Shown piece after piece: positions 1 through 6,969 of a stretch of DNA of 12,372 nt. Source of the stretch: Theodoxus fluviatilis (taxonomy: Eukaryota > Mollusca > Gastropoda > Cycloneritida > Neritidae); assembly GCA_034096865.1 (NCBI GenBank), contig JAWQFJ010026687.1, forward strand, positions 1 to 12,372, read 5' to 3'. The notes beneath the pieces are model-generated. The model saw nothing but the letters and a program-made list of their open reading frames with translations. It made no database searches and had not been told where the DNA came from. The position numbers were made by a program, and so were the translations under genes. Position 1 is the stretch's first letter. The number at the start of each line of letters is the position of its first letter.

Positions 1-61
1 CTGGCGGGCCACACATGCTGGCGAGCCACACAAGCTGGCGAGCCACACAAGCTGGCAGGCC
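1..61. repeat. 17-bp tandem repeat at window edge
   Basis: About 3.6 copies of a 17-bp unit of the form CTGGCGAGCCACACAAG, with one or two substitutions between copies. The array runs off the left edge, so its full length is unknown. It looks like a simple minisatellite; no coding or regulatory role is visible. Confidence 0.75.
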
Positions 62-977
62 AAAGCATTTGAGCGGCTACGTTTTTACGAGGTTAAATAA
101 AATCCGTATTCTTTTGTTATTGCGTGTGTGAAATACTGCAAATTCACTGAGGATTAACCAACCCAGGTTGCTTGCCAATCAGATGCTATGGCTCACTAGC
201 GTGTGTAGCCCGCCAGCTTGACTGTCTCTTTCACAAACTACTCTCCTCGAACGAACCCACTAGTGTGGCCCTTCTCTGGAAACTTTTCCGAAGATTTACA
301 GCCTATCAGCCTTTGTACGCTCGTGTAAGACCATTAATAACGAAAATCGCTCGATATGTTTAGAGCAAGAGCAAGTCAAATATCGATTTTCTAGGTCAAT
401 TGCTCTGACAAATCACATAGGGAGACGCGATTGAAATACCCGTATCCCTTACCCACGGGGAAAGCTCTATGGAAGTACTATGGCCATAAAATCCAGATTG
501 GAATGGTGAAGGTGAGGCTGTGGTGAGGGGACGGTGGATGGGGGTGGTGAGAATGGGGCGGCAGGTTCCGTATGAGAAACGCAAAGCTCACGACTGCAGA
601 CATGGTGCACTCCAAGCGATTACACCACTTCTTCATTGGACAGATTACATGTCTGCATAACATGCTTCTGCATGTGATAAGTTTATGAATTTTACACAGG
701 GGTCTGCCACAGTATGCAACGACAGCAAGCTCTTGAGCATACTGTTCTATATTTCTAGATGAATCGTAAAAGATGTGCAGAAAACTAGTAGATTATATCT
801 GTGTTCAAGTGATTTGCGTTGCCCCTATAACTGTAAACGTACAGCTTGTATACACTGGCCCCAACTGCAGTCGCTCATATATGGTTTGACCTGTGTAAGG
901 TTTGTCTGCGGCGCTTTACTTTATTGAATACATTTTGTTCTATTTGGTAAATTTCACGTCAAAAGTGACACTGCCAC
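62..977. other. Left flank, nothing recognised
   Basis: About 900 bp of mixed-composition DNA. The only open frames are about 60 codons, have no recognisable motifs, and overlap one another in different frames. No splice-flanked exon, RNA gene or repeat family was recognised. It is best treated as intergenic or intronic host DNA, or as an unrecognised old repeat. Confidence 0.5.
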
Positions 978-1307
978 ATGAAGCGACCTCCGAAGTGCGC
1001 CCCCAACAAGCAATCAGACGCGATCGTTTCGTTGGCGAACGGACTTATCACGATTGTTGATGGGGAAAACGGGAGTCGGTGTCGAGATTGCGAGCCAGCA
1101 GCGTTGGGCTTTGGAGACCGTTTAATTGCAAGAATTGACCAATAGGACGTTGAAGGGACAATTGCAGCAATTACTCCCCAAGAAACGAAACGATTCCATT
1201 TTGTTGCCTTTGGCGGGCTTTGCGAGCGGGCGACCGGCTTAGTAAACGTGTGTGTAATGACCGAGTCTTCTGCTGTGATTGTCGGTCTTATTAAGGAGCT
1301 TGAGTGA
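978..1307 (+). pseudogene. Possible decayed coding remnant (unknown)
   Basis: Reading from the ATG at 978, one frame stays open for 110 codons except for a single TAG at 1143-1145 (codon 56), and ends at TGA 1305-1307. The conceptual product has a CRDC motif around residue 36 and a hydrophobic C-terminal stretch ending VIVGLIKELE. I recognise no family. The opposite strand is also open over this stretch (959-1447), so chance is a serious alternative. Its position directly against the broken end of the 3' LTR suggests it may belong to whatever replaced the missing LTR end. Low confidence. Confidence 0.15.
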
Positions 1308-1370
1308 TGTGCGAGCATGTGGTCCTCAAGTCTATCTCCAGACGCACAACCATCACTATCATGACCTACA

Positions 1371-1673
1371 CCACCACTATCCAAATCAACAAACACCCAA
1401 AAATACCAATCACTAGCATGACCCTTGCCACACCAGCACCCAATCACTGATCGTCAAGACATTCCAATCCCCCACCACTATCCAAATCAACAAACAACCA
1501 AAAATACAAATCACTAGCATGACCCTTGCCACACCAGCACCCAATCACTGATCATCAAGACAGTCCAATCTCCCACCACTATCCAAATCAACAAACAACC
1601 AAAAATACAAATCACTAGCATGACCCTTGCCACACCAGCACCCAATCACTGATCATCAAGACAATCCAATCCC
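1371..1673. repeat. 101-bp tandem repeat, three copies (3' LTR)
   Basis: Units begin CCACCACTATCC at 1371, 1472 and 1573, a strict 101-bp period with a few substitutions (for example GATCGTCAAG versus GATCATCAAG). The 5' LTR has only two units at 6581 and 6682. The copy-number difference fits strand slippage during reverse transcription, or replication slippage or unequal exchange after insertion. Confidence 0.9.
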
Positions 1674-1860
1674 ACAAAACAATACTAAACTAAACCAGAA
1701 TTCCACTTGTCTTGTACATATTTACAATATACAATTCTAACTCACAACTTCGACCAAATTGACCAAAAATTCTTTTAACCCGTGGCGCCACCGACTCACA
1801 ATAAAAAAATCAACAAAATACAAAACATTTGTCATACCGACACACCCAAACACAAAAACC

Positions 1861-2308
1861 TATCCAAGACTTCGCCCACACAGGGTACATGGATATAACT
1901 TCACCACCGTCCCACAGAGAGACATATCCAAGACTTCGCCCACACAGGGTACAGGGATCTAACTTCACAACCGTCTCACACAGAGAAATATCCAAGACTT
2001 CGCCCACGCAGGGTACAGGGATATAACTTCACAACCCTCTCACCCAGAGACATATCCAAGACTTCGCCCACCTAGGGTACAGGGATATAACTTCACAACC
2101 GTCTCACACAGAGACATATCCAAGACTTCGCCCACGCAGGGTACAGGGATATAACTTCACAACCGTCTCACACAGAGAAATATCCAAGACTTCGCCCACG
2201 CAGGGTACCGGGATATAACTTCACAACCGTCTCACACAGAGAAATATCCAAGACTTCGCCCACACAGGGTACAGGGATATAACTTCACAACCGTCTCACA
2301 AAGAAATT
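1861..2308. repeat. 64-bp tandem repeat, seven copies (3' LTR)
   Basis: TATCCAAGACTTCGCCCA recurs at 1861, 1925, 1989, 2053, 2117, 2181 and 2245, an exact 64-bp period. Each unit also holds a CAGGGTACAGGGATATAAC-type block. Single-base variants mark individual units and are shared with the 5' LTR array, so the array predates this insertion. Tandem units inside an LTR often act as enhancers, but that is inference here. Confidence 0.92.
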
Positions 2309-2797
2309 TGTACTCACTGGGAAAAACCTCCTTCCTCGACACAACAACGTAGCTCCTAGCCCTCCGGCTCTCTCACTCTGCACGACAGCAGGTAATCGCT
2401 ATCCTGGTCGAGACTCTCGGCACGAGCCGTCCCCACTGTGGGACACACAGCGTCCCCTGACTCTCAACCGTAGAAAGCTCATGTTTTCCAGCACCCAGCA
2501 CCATAGCTCCTCACCCTCTCTCTCTCTACCTCCCTGTGTCCTCTGATTTTTCACTCCTCACCCCCTTCTCACATCTCCCGTGATCCTCTCGCCCGCCACT
2601 TGCACGGACCAATCCGTCTCAGTTCATGGCAACGTCACATGTCCGTGCTCGTTGTGAGTACTATTCAGCTTGACCCATGCTACTCACGATGTTATTTTTT
2701 CTAGCGCGGCCAAAACCGTTTCCAATATTAAGCCTGCCTTGTCGCCAGGATGTTAAAGGCCCTTATTCACCGCATCCTCAAAATTCGCCGTGTGACA

Positions 2798-2820
2798 AAC
2801 TCCCCCCCCCCCCCCCCCTC
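2798..2820 (-). promoter_or_regulatory. Polypurine tract (plus-strand primer site)
   Basis: On the minus strand this reads GA, a run of 17 G, then AGTT, immediately before the TGTCACAC start of the 3' LTR. A purine run abutting the 3' LTR is the standard primer site for second-strand DNA synthesis in LTR retroelements. The unbroken G17 is an unusually monotonous version, and its exact length may be unreliable in the assembly. Confidence 0.85.
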
Positions 2821-2822
2821 AA

Positions 2823-2842
2823 GTTCTATCATCCGATAGAAC
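2823..2842 (-). other. Perfect 8-bp-stem hairpin beside the polypurine tract
   Basis: GTTCTATC and GATAGAAC pair perfectly around a four-base loop, two bases upstream (sense direction) of the polypurine region and just after the RNase H stop codon. It could form in RNA or single-stranded DNA. A role in polypurine-tract protection or RNA export would be speculative. Confidence 0.6.
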
Positions 2843-2879
2843 CCACAAAAAAATACACACGGACGACTTTTCCTCCCCT

Positions 2880-3137
2880 TCACTCCCCTAGGCGACTCAG
2901 GAAGTCCGCTCCCACATTCTCGGCGCCCGGGATCGCTCGCACGGAGAATGAGTACTGTTGTAGCGATAGGGCCCACCTCATGACCCTTCGGTTAGTGCTT
3001 TTCATGGTTTGCCTGAACTGCAGGGGTTGATGGTCACACTCGATGATGAAATGGCGTCCCCACCGGTACGGTGCAAACTTGCCGATTGCCCAGACAATGG
3101 CTAGACATTCTCGCTCGATCGTAGAGAAGTTTTTCTC
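2880..3137 (-). other. RNase H C-terminal domain remnant
   Basis: The last ~83 codons of the fusion ORF. They match the C-terminal half of Ty3/gypsy RNase H: the helix with the second acidic residue (ECLAIVWAI), the CDHQPL strand, the RRVMRWALSLQQY helix and the GADFLSRL terminal motif. The ORF stops at 2880, only ~60 bp before the polypurine tract. No integrase follows, in contrast to most Ty3/gypsy elements. Confidence 0.88.
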
Positions 3138-4673
3138 CAGGTCTGCCCCTCTCTGTCTGGATGCCTTCAGCCTCCCACTCAGCTCCTCTATCTCCTCCAG
3201 TCTCTTGGCCAACTGCACAATGTAGTCGTTTTTCTGCAACTCCCGCTGCTGCAGTAAGGCCCTTTGGTGGTGGTACAGTGAGATGTACTCGCCGATAGTG
3301 TCTGTTTCTCCCTGGAGCTGCAGGACAAGATGCTCCAGCTGCTCTGCCTTGTCCCGCATCACACTCATGTACTTCTCCTGAATCATCTCCATGGCAGACC
3401 TCAGCTTCTCAAACTCCGCTCTGCTGATCTTGTCGCTGTCCAGGTACTCGTTGCTGGCAGATTTTCTGATGACCTCCTCCTGGAGGTCAGCGACCTTGAT
3501 GCCAAGGTTATCCGAGAGTTGGCGCTGGTCCGTCTCCAGATGATGTATCCTGGTTGACAGCGATTCAATCACTTCATCTCTGCTGGTTTCTCTCTCTGCG
3601 TCGGTCGACTCTGAGTTCTCCGAGACAGCGGTGACCTTGATCAGCATGTTGCGCAACTCCTTGTTCTGCGTCGTCAGTGCATCCATCATGTCCTGTGCAG
3701 AGTGCAGCTCATTCTGCAGCGTCTCCACGAGCTGGGCCTGGGCCTCATAGTGGCGGAGCCGGTCCTGGATCTGGTCCGGCTGGAACTCCTCACGCTGCAG
3801 CGACGCCAGCGTTCGTTGTAGCTGCTCAACACTCCTGTCCTTGTCCACCAGCTGGGCGTGGAGCTGGGTGAGTTCATCTTCCTGCACAGCCAGCTTGCCT
3901 GCCAGCTCTTGGCACGAGTGCTGGTCTGACTGCAGTCTGGTGGTCAGCTCCATGTTGTCGTTGCTCATCTTGACAAAGCCGTTCTGCAGCTCTGCCAGCT
4001 GGACCTTGAGTTCCTTGTTCTGGGCCAGGGCGCGGCTGAGCGCCGTCTTGTCGCTCTGGATGCTCTCCAGCAGTGAGCTGCGGTCTCCCGCCTCCTCCCC
4101 AAGCTCCGCAACCCTCCTCTCCAAATCCATGATCTGCTCCTCCTTCTCCTCCAGGAACCTGCTGAGCTGGGCATTGTCGCGGATCTGGGCCTCGTGTCGG
4201 CTCTGCAGGTCCCTCAGCTCAGACATGGCCGCCTCCAGCTCCTGTGCCGTCTCTGGTGGCACTGCCACTGTTTCTGTTGTGGCCCTGGACTTCTCCCCCG
4301 CCAGTGTCTCCAGTCTGGCCTGCAGCTCCATCACTGCAGCCTCCGCCTCGTGCTGCTGTAGCTTCAGCCTCGAGTTGTCCGTCACTTTTGATTTCAACTT
4401 GGCAGTGAGTTCTGCATTCTGTTGTGACAGCTCGTCCTTAGATTTGTTGAGTTTGCACAAATCCAGCTTCAACCGGTCCACTTCTTTGGCGTTCTCCCTG
4501 CTGGACTTCTCAAACTGCTGGCTGGTCTGGGAGAGAGAGAGGCAACGTTCTCCGACGGTGATACTGGCGACACGACATCCCTCCACGACCGTATGGCCTT
4601 GAGTGCGCTTCTTGGACAATTTCGAGCCCTGTGCCCGATTTCCTTGCACACAAAGCATCTTCCCCTGAACCAT
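2880..4673 (-). CDS. Captured GM130 (golgin A2) coiled coil fused to partial RNase H
   Basis: A 597-codon ORF in the -1 frame relative to gag and overlapping it by 205 nt. The first ATG is at 4673, but translation more likely comes from gag by frameshifting. Residues 1 to ~45 are gag/pre-pol sequence read in this frame. Residues ~48-513 match the central coiled coil of GM130/GOLGA2, the cis-Golgi vesicle-tethering golgin: ELKVQLAELQNGFVK (221-235) and GETDTIGEYI (455-464) are GM130 landmarks, with heptads nearly throughout. Residues ~513-595 are the C-terminal part of a Ty3/gypsy RNase H, with STIERECLAIVWAI, CDHQPL and GADFLSR. Acidic residues E522, D547 and D590 are present; the first catalytic Asp lies in the missing part, so the domain should be inactive. 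Also absent are the GM130 N-terminus (p115 and importin binding), the C-terminal GRASP65-binding tail, protease, RT and integrase. No intron interrupts the ~1.4 kb of golgin, which points to capture from spliced RNA. No stop breaks the frame, but the insertion is too young for that to prove selection. Confidence 0.88.
   Translation of the reverse strand: MVQGKMLCVQGNRAQGSKLSKKRTQGHTVVEGCRVASITVGERCLSLSQTSQQFEKSSRENAKEVDRLKLDLCKLNKSKDELSQQNAELTAKLKSKVTDNSRLKLQQHEAEAAVMELQARLETLAGEKSRATTETVAVPPETAQELEAAMSELRDLQSRHEAQIRDNAQLSRFLEEKEEQIMDLERRVAELGEEAGDRSSLLESIQSDKTALSRALAQNKELKVQLAELQNGFVKMSNDNMELTTRLQSDQHSCQELAGKLAVQEDELTQLHAQLVDKDRSVEQLQRTLASLQREEFQPDQIQDRLRHYEAQAQLVETLQNELHSAQDMMDALTTQNKELRNMLIKVTAVSENSESTDAERETSRDEVIESLSTRIHHLETDQRQLSDNLGIKVADLQEEVIRKSASNEYLDSDKISRAEFEKLRSAMEMIQEKYMSVMRDKAEQLEHLVLQLQGETDTIGEYISLYHHQRALLQQRELQKNDYIVQLAKRLEEIEELSGRLKASRQRGADLEKNFSTIERECLAIVWAIGKFAPYRWGRHFIIECDHQPLQFRQTMKSTNRRVMRWALSLQQYSFSVRAIPGAENVGADFLSRLGE
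3137..4532 (-). other. GOLGA2-like: Captured GOLGA2/GM130 central coiled-coil segment
   Basis: About 465 codons co-linear with the central part of vertebrate GM130 as I know it, from the region of human residues near 300 to about 870, with internal length differences. Identity is high in the SRALAQNKELK...GFVK and GETDTIGEYI blocks and lower between them. Composition is typical of an extended coiled coil, rich in Glu, Gln, Leu, Arg and Lys. The 5' boundary is uncertain within roughly 4520-4590; the 3' boundary lies in 3128-3145, where the golgin reads into the LEKNFSTIE start of the RNase H piece. Confidence 0.85.
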
Positions 4674-5998
4674 TTTGCATTCGTCACCCTCGCGGAACCA
4701 GCGTATTGCTCATCGTACTTGAGTGTCCCCTTTTTCACATTCCGGATACTCGACCTCGGATCAGAACTGTCCTTTTCTCCCTCAGGCTGCGTAGCTGTCC
4801 TGTCTCCTGAGTTGAGTCGCGAGAAGACCGACGTTGCCGACCGGGCCATGCGACGAGCTTCCAAGTGATTAAACGCGTGAGTCGCACTTTCCTTAGCTGT
4901 CGCTTTTCCCTTTTCAAGGACATGTTGCAGGAGCTCTGATGAGAAGCCCCTCAACAGCTGTTCTTTGAGGAAGAGGTCGAGGATGCCCTCTGCGTCTCCT
5001 AAGTCTACCTCCTCATGAGAAAGCCAGCTGATGAAAGCAGTTCTCAGACGAATGAAGAACTCTTTAAAATTTTCATCGCCTTCCCTCTTAATAGACCGGA
5101 ATGTCTTCTGGTACTGGTCGGCGGACTTGTGGAAGGCCTCTTGAAGAACTTTCTTGATTTTCTCATATTCAAGACTCTCAGGGTTGTCCATGCGGAGCCA
5201 CGCCTCCTTCGCCTTTCCCTGCAAAAGTGGAGACAGACGCCGACCCCATTCAGACCTCCTCCAACCATGTGCTTCTACGTTTCTCTCGAAGTGTAGTAAG
5301 TATCGGTCAATGTCCTCTTCATCTTGAAACTTCTCTAAATGGAGTCGATAATTGTCCCTCCTATCCACGTCCACTTGATTGTCGACAGTGGTCTCCGCTT
5401 GAGAGCGGGGCGGACCTCGCCCTACAGCCGCCTGCAGGATACTCGCCATGTCCTCCAGGTGCCGAGCGTCTCTCATCTCAGCCTCCCTCCTAAGCTCCAG
5501 TGTCTCTCGTTGCATCTGCTGCATCATTGCCAAAACTGATGCTATGGACTCCCCCTGCACTGGAGGACTATCACCAATGCCGGGAGGCTCTCGCTTCGCT
5601 CCAACGTTGGCTGAGACCTGTTGTGGAGGGGACTTGTACGACGTCAGTAGCGGTGAAGCCAGGCGAAAAGGAAGCAGACCACCCCTACCCCTTCCGGTAT
5701 ACGCACTGGACATCATGGGCGAGGAGACGCTGCCGAACGCCAACACCGCCTCTTCCCTCAGCTGAGGTGAGAAGGCGATGGTGGTCGTGGACGTAGTCGT
5801 AGTTACGGGTCCTGTAGTGACAGGTGTTGATGGATAAGATTCAACAAGGGTCCCCAACGGCTCGAACAGGGACCTCTCCGCCATCTCCAACACCGGGGAC
5901 AGCAGTGGCGAGGATATCCCGGGAGTAGGCGACGGACTCAGACAGCGAGAACGCTGCCGTAGAGTTGACGCTCGTACCGACCGGTCTGACTCGGCCAT
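4469..5998 (-). CDS. gag: Retrotransposon Gag (SCAN-like capsid, CCHC zinc knuckle)
   Basis: A 509-residue structural protein that would assemble the particle and package element RNA. The first in-frame ATG is at 5998 (MAESDRSVR); the frame is open a little further upstream, but only from a TTG. Residues 1-155 are rich in Ser, Thr and Pro. Residues ~157-190 form a short coiled coil (MMQQMQRETLELRREAE). Residues ~215-385 are a retrotransposon Gag capsid region (EKFQDEEDIDRYLLHFERN, then KAKEAWLRM). Its second half, ~285-383, resembles the SCAN fold (FKEFFIRLRTAFISWL, LKEQLLRGFSSELLQHVLE). A basic stretch precedes the zinc knuckle at 448-461, C-X2-C-X4-H-X4-C. The stop at 4471-4469 lies inside the captured golgin DNA, so about the last 21 residues are golgin sequence read out of frame: the capture gave Gag a new C-terminus. 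The frame is otherwise intact. Capsid assembly is a family property, not shown here. Confidence 0.9.
   Translation of the reverse strand: MAESDRSVRASTLRQRSRCLSPSPTPGISSPLLSPVLEMAERSLFEPLGTLVESYPSTPVTTGPVTTTTSTTTIAFSPQLREEAVLAFGSVSSPMMSSAYTGRGRGGLLPFRLASPLLTSYKSPPQQVSANVGAKREPPGIGDSPPVQGESIASVLAMMQQMQRETLELRREAEMRDARHLEDMASILQAAVGRGPPRSQAETTVDNQVDVDRRDNYRLHLEKFQDEEDIDRYLLHFERNVEAHGWRRSEWGRRLSPLLQGKAKEAWLRMDNPESLEYEKIKKVLQEAFHKSADQYQKTFRSIKREGDENFKEFFIRLRTAFISWLSHEEVDLGDAEGILDLFLKEQLLRGFSSELLQHVLEKGKATAKESATHAFNHLEARRMARSATSVFSRLNSGDRTATQPEGEKDSSDPRSSIRNVKKGTLKYDEQYAGSARVTNAKWFRGRCFVCKEIGHRARNCPRSALKAIRSWRDVVSPVSPSENVASLSPRPASSLRSPAGRTPKKWTG
4527..4543 (-). promoter_or_regulatory. Splice-acceptor-like sequence at the golgin 5' junction
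   Basis: On the minus strand CTCTCTCTCTCCCAG lies directly before ACCAGCCAGCAG, the point where GM130 similarity begins. A pyrimidine tract ending in CAG is what a 3' splice site looks like. It may be the tail of a host intron left at the capture junction, or just a low-complexity stretch. Use as an acceptor is untested. Confidence 0.3.
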
Positions 5999-6155
5999 CA
6001 ACCACTGAAAGCCAAGCAAACTACATCCCCACAACCAAACCCAGTCATCAGAACACTACCATCGCGGACTCTACACCAACTCTTCCAGGGTACCGACAAT
6101 TTCTTCTCAACCATACACCCAACAGAAAAACACAATTACAAAACCAATTGATTGG
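5999..6155 (-). other. Untranslated leader between primer-binding site and gag
   Basis: 157 bp between the primer-binding site and the gag ATG. In retroelements this region usually carries the RNA packaging signal. No strong hairpin or other motif was identified by eye. Confidence 0.55.
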
Positions 6156-6173
6156 ATCCCGGACGAGCCCCCA
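6156..6173 (-). promoter_or_regulatory. Primer-binding site, tRNA-Pro type
   Basis: The minus strand reads TGGGGGCTCGTCCGGGAT, complementary to the 3' 18 nt (including CCA) of animal tRNA-Pro and identical to the well-known murine leukaemia virus tRNA-Pro site. It starts three bases (AAA) after the 5' LTR end, the normal position for priming minus-strand DNA synthesis, and fixes both the LTR boundary and the element's orientation. Confidence 0.93.
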
Positions 6174-6274
6174 TTTTGTCACGGGTCCCTTCCTACTCGG
6201 ACTTTTTCCGAGAGGGACATCACATCCAATCAACAGATACAATACACAACACGCAAATAAATTAACAAATTCAA

Positions 6275-6280
6275 TTTATT
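6275..6280 (-). promoter_or_regulatory. Candidate polyadenylation signal AATAAA
   Basis: AATAAA on the element's sense strand, ~100 bp before the LTR/primer-binding-site boundary. It is the only such hexamer I found on that strand of the complete LTR. Its equivalent has been lost from the truncated 3' LTR, where it would be needed. Confidence 0.45.
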
Positions 6281-6580
6281 TTTACAAAACTCTAACACAA
6301 CCCATCAATAAAGTACACATTCAATCATAAAAAAACACATATCATAAAACCAAAACAATTCCAGTTCTTCAACAGCCCAACATCCTCCTAAACTCAACCA
6401 CACTCACTCAAAATCTAAACCACATAAGAAACCCACCTCAACCAACAACATCTCAACTTTCCCCAAAAGCCAGTCTCAATACATGACAATCCCATCAATC
6501 AAATCCTCAAATCACAACAATATCCAACTTAACACCATGCTAGAGTACACCACAATTAACCATCACTATCATGACCTACA

Positions 6581-6782
6581 CCACCACTATCCAAATCAAC
6601 AAACACCCAAAAATACCAATCACTAGCATGACCCTTGCCACACCAGCACCCAATCACTGATCGTCAAGACAATCCAATCCCCCACCACTATCCAAATCAA
6701 CAAACAACCAAAAATACAAATCACTAGCATGACCCTTGCCACACCAGCACCCAATCACTGATCATCAAGACAATCCAATCCC
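6581..6782. repeat. 101-bp tandem repeat, two copies (5' LTR)
   Basis: Units begin CCACCACTATCC at 6581 and 6682. They correspond to three units in the 3' LTR and account for nearly all of the length difference between the shared parts of the two LTRs. Confidence 0.9.
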
Positions 6783-6969
6783 ACAAAACAATACTAAACT
6801 AAACCAGAATTCCACTTGTCTTGTACATATTTACAATATACAATTCTAACTCACAACTTCGACCAAATTGACCAAAAATTCTTTTAACCCGTGGCGCCAC
6901 CGACTCACAATAAAAAAATCAACAAAATACAAAACATTTGTCATACCGACACACCCAAACATAAAAACC

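Larger units (their letters stand above)
1348..2797 (-). repeat. 3' LTR (truncated)
   Basis: A direct repeat of 6558-7906, beginning at the shared AACCATCACTATC and ending at the TGTGACA boundary next to the polypurine tract. It has the same seven 64-bp units as the 5' LTR, but three instead of two 101-bp units. The last ~381 bp in transcription order (equivalent of 6177-6557) are missing and replaced by unrelated sequence at 1347 and below. The missing part includes the only AATAAA seen on the sense strand of the complete LTR, so this copy probably lacks its own polyadenylation signal. The break could be a post-insertion deletion or rearrangement; nothing at the junction decides which. Confidence 0.92.

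Noticed and set aside
1759..2026. Short open frames in both orientations across the LTR arrays
   Set aside because: They are periodic translations of the 64-bp repeat, duplicated at 6868-7116, without protein features.
1861..2308. CRISPR-like array (regular 64-bp repeats)
   Set aside because: The units are directly tandem without unique spacers, occur identically in both LTRs, and the context is a eukaryotic retroelement.
3841..4602. 253-codon plus-strand open frame, Ser/Leu-rich
   Set aside because: It is the antisense of the Glu/Gln/Leu-rich golgin coiled coil; codons such as CAG, GAG and CTG on one strand give long open Ser/Leu frames on the other.
2880..4673. A genuine host GOLGA2 gene locus
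   Set aside because: The golgin part has no introns, lacks both ends of the protein, is fused in frame to RNase H, and lies between gag and a polypurine tract/LTR.
4469..4690. Canonical -1 slippery heptamer
   Set aside because: I searched the overlap by eye and found no X XXY YYZ site in the gag frame; GCA AAA TGG is the nearest and does not fit.
5999..6034. Upstream gag start at 6034
   Set aside because: The codon there is TTG, not ATG; the first in-frame ATG is at 5998.
6156..6173. Evidence that the element is a gammaretrovirus, from its MLV-type primer site
   Set aside because: The site only reflects use of tRNA-Pro. RNase H and Gag are Ty3/gypsy-like, and no env or gammaretroviral domain is present.
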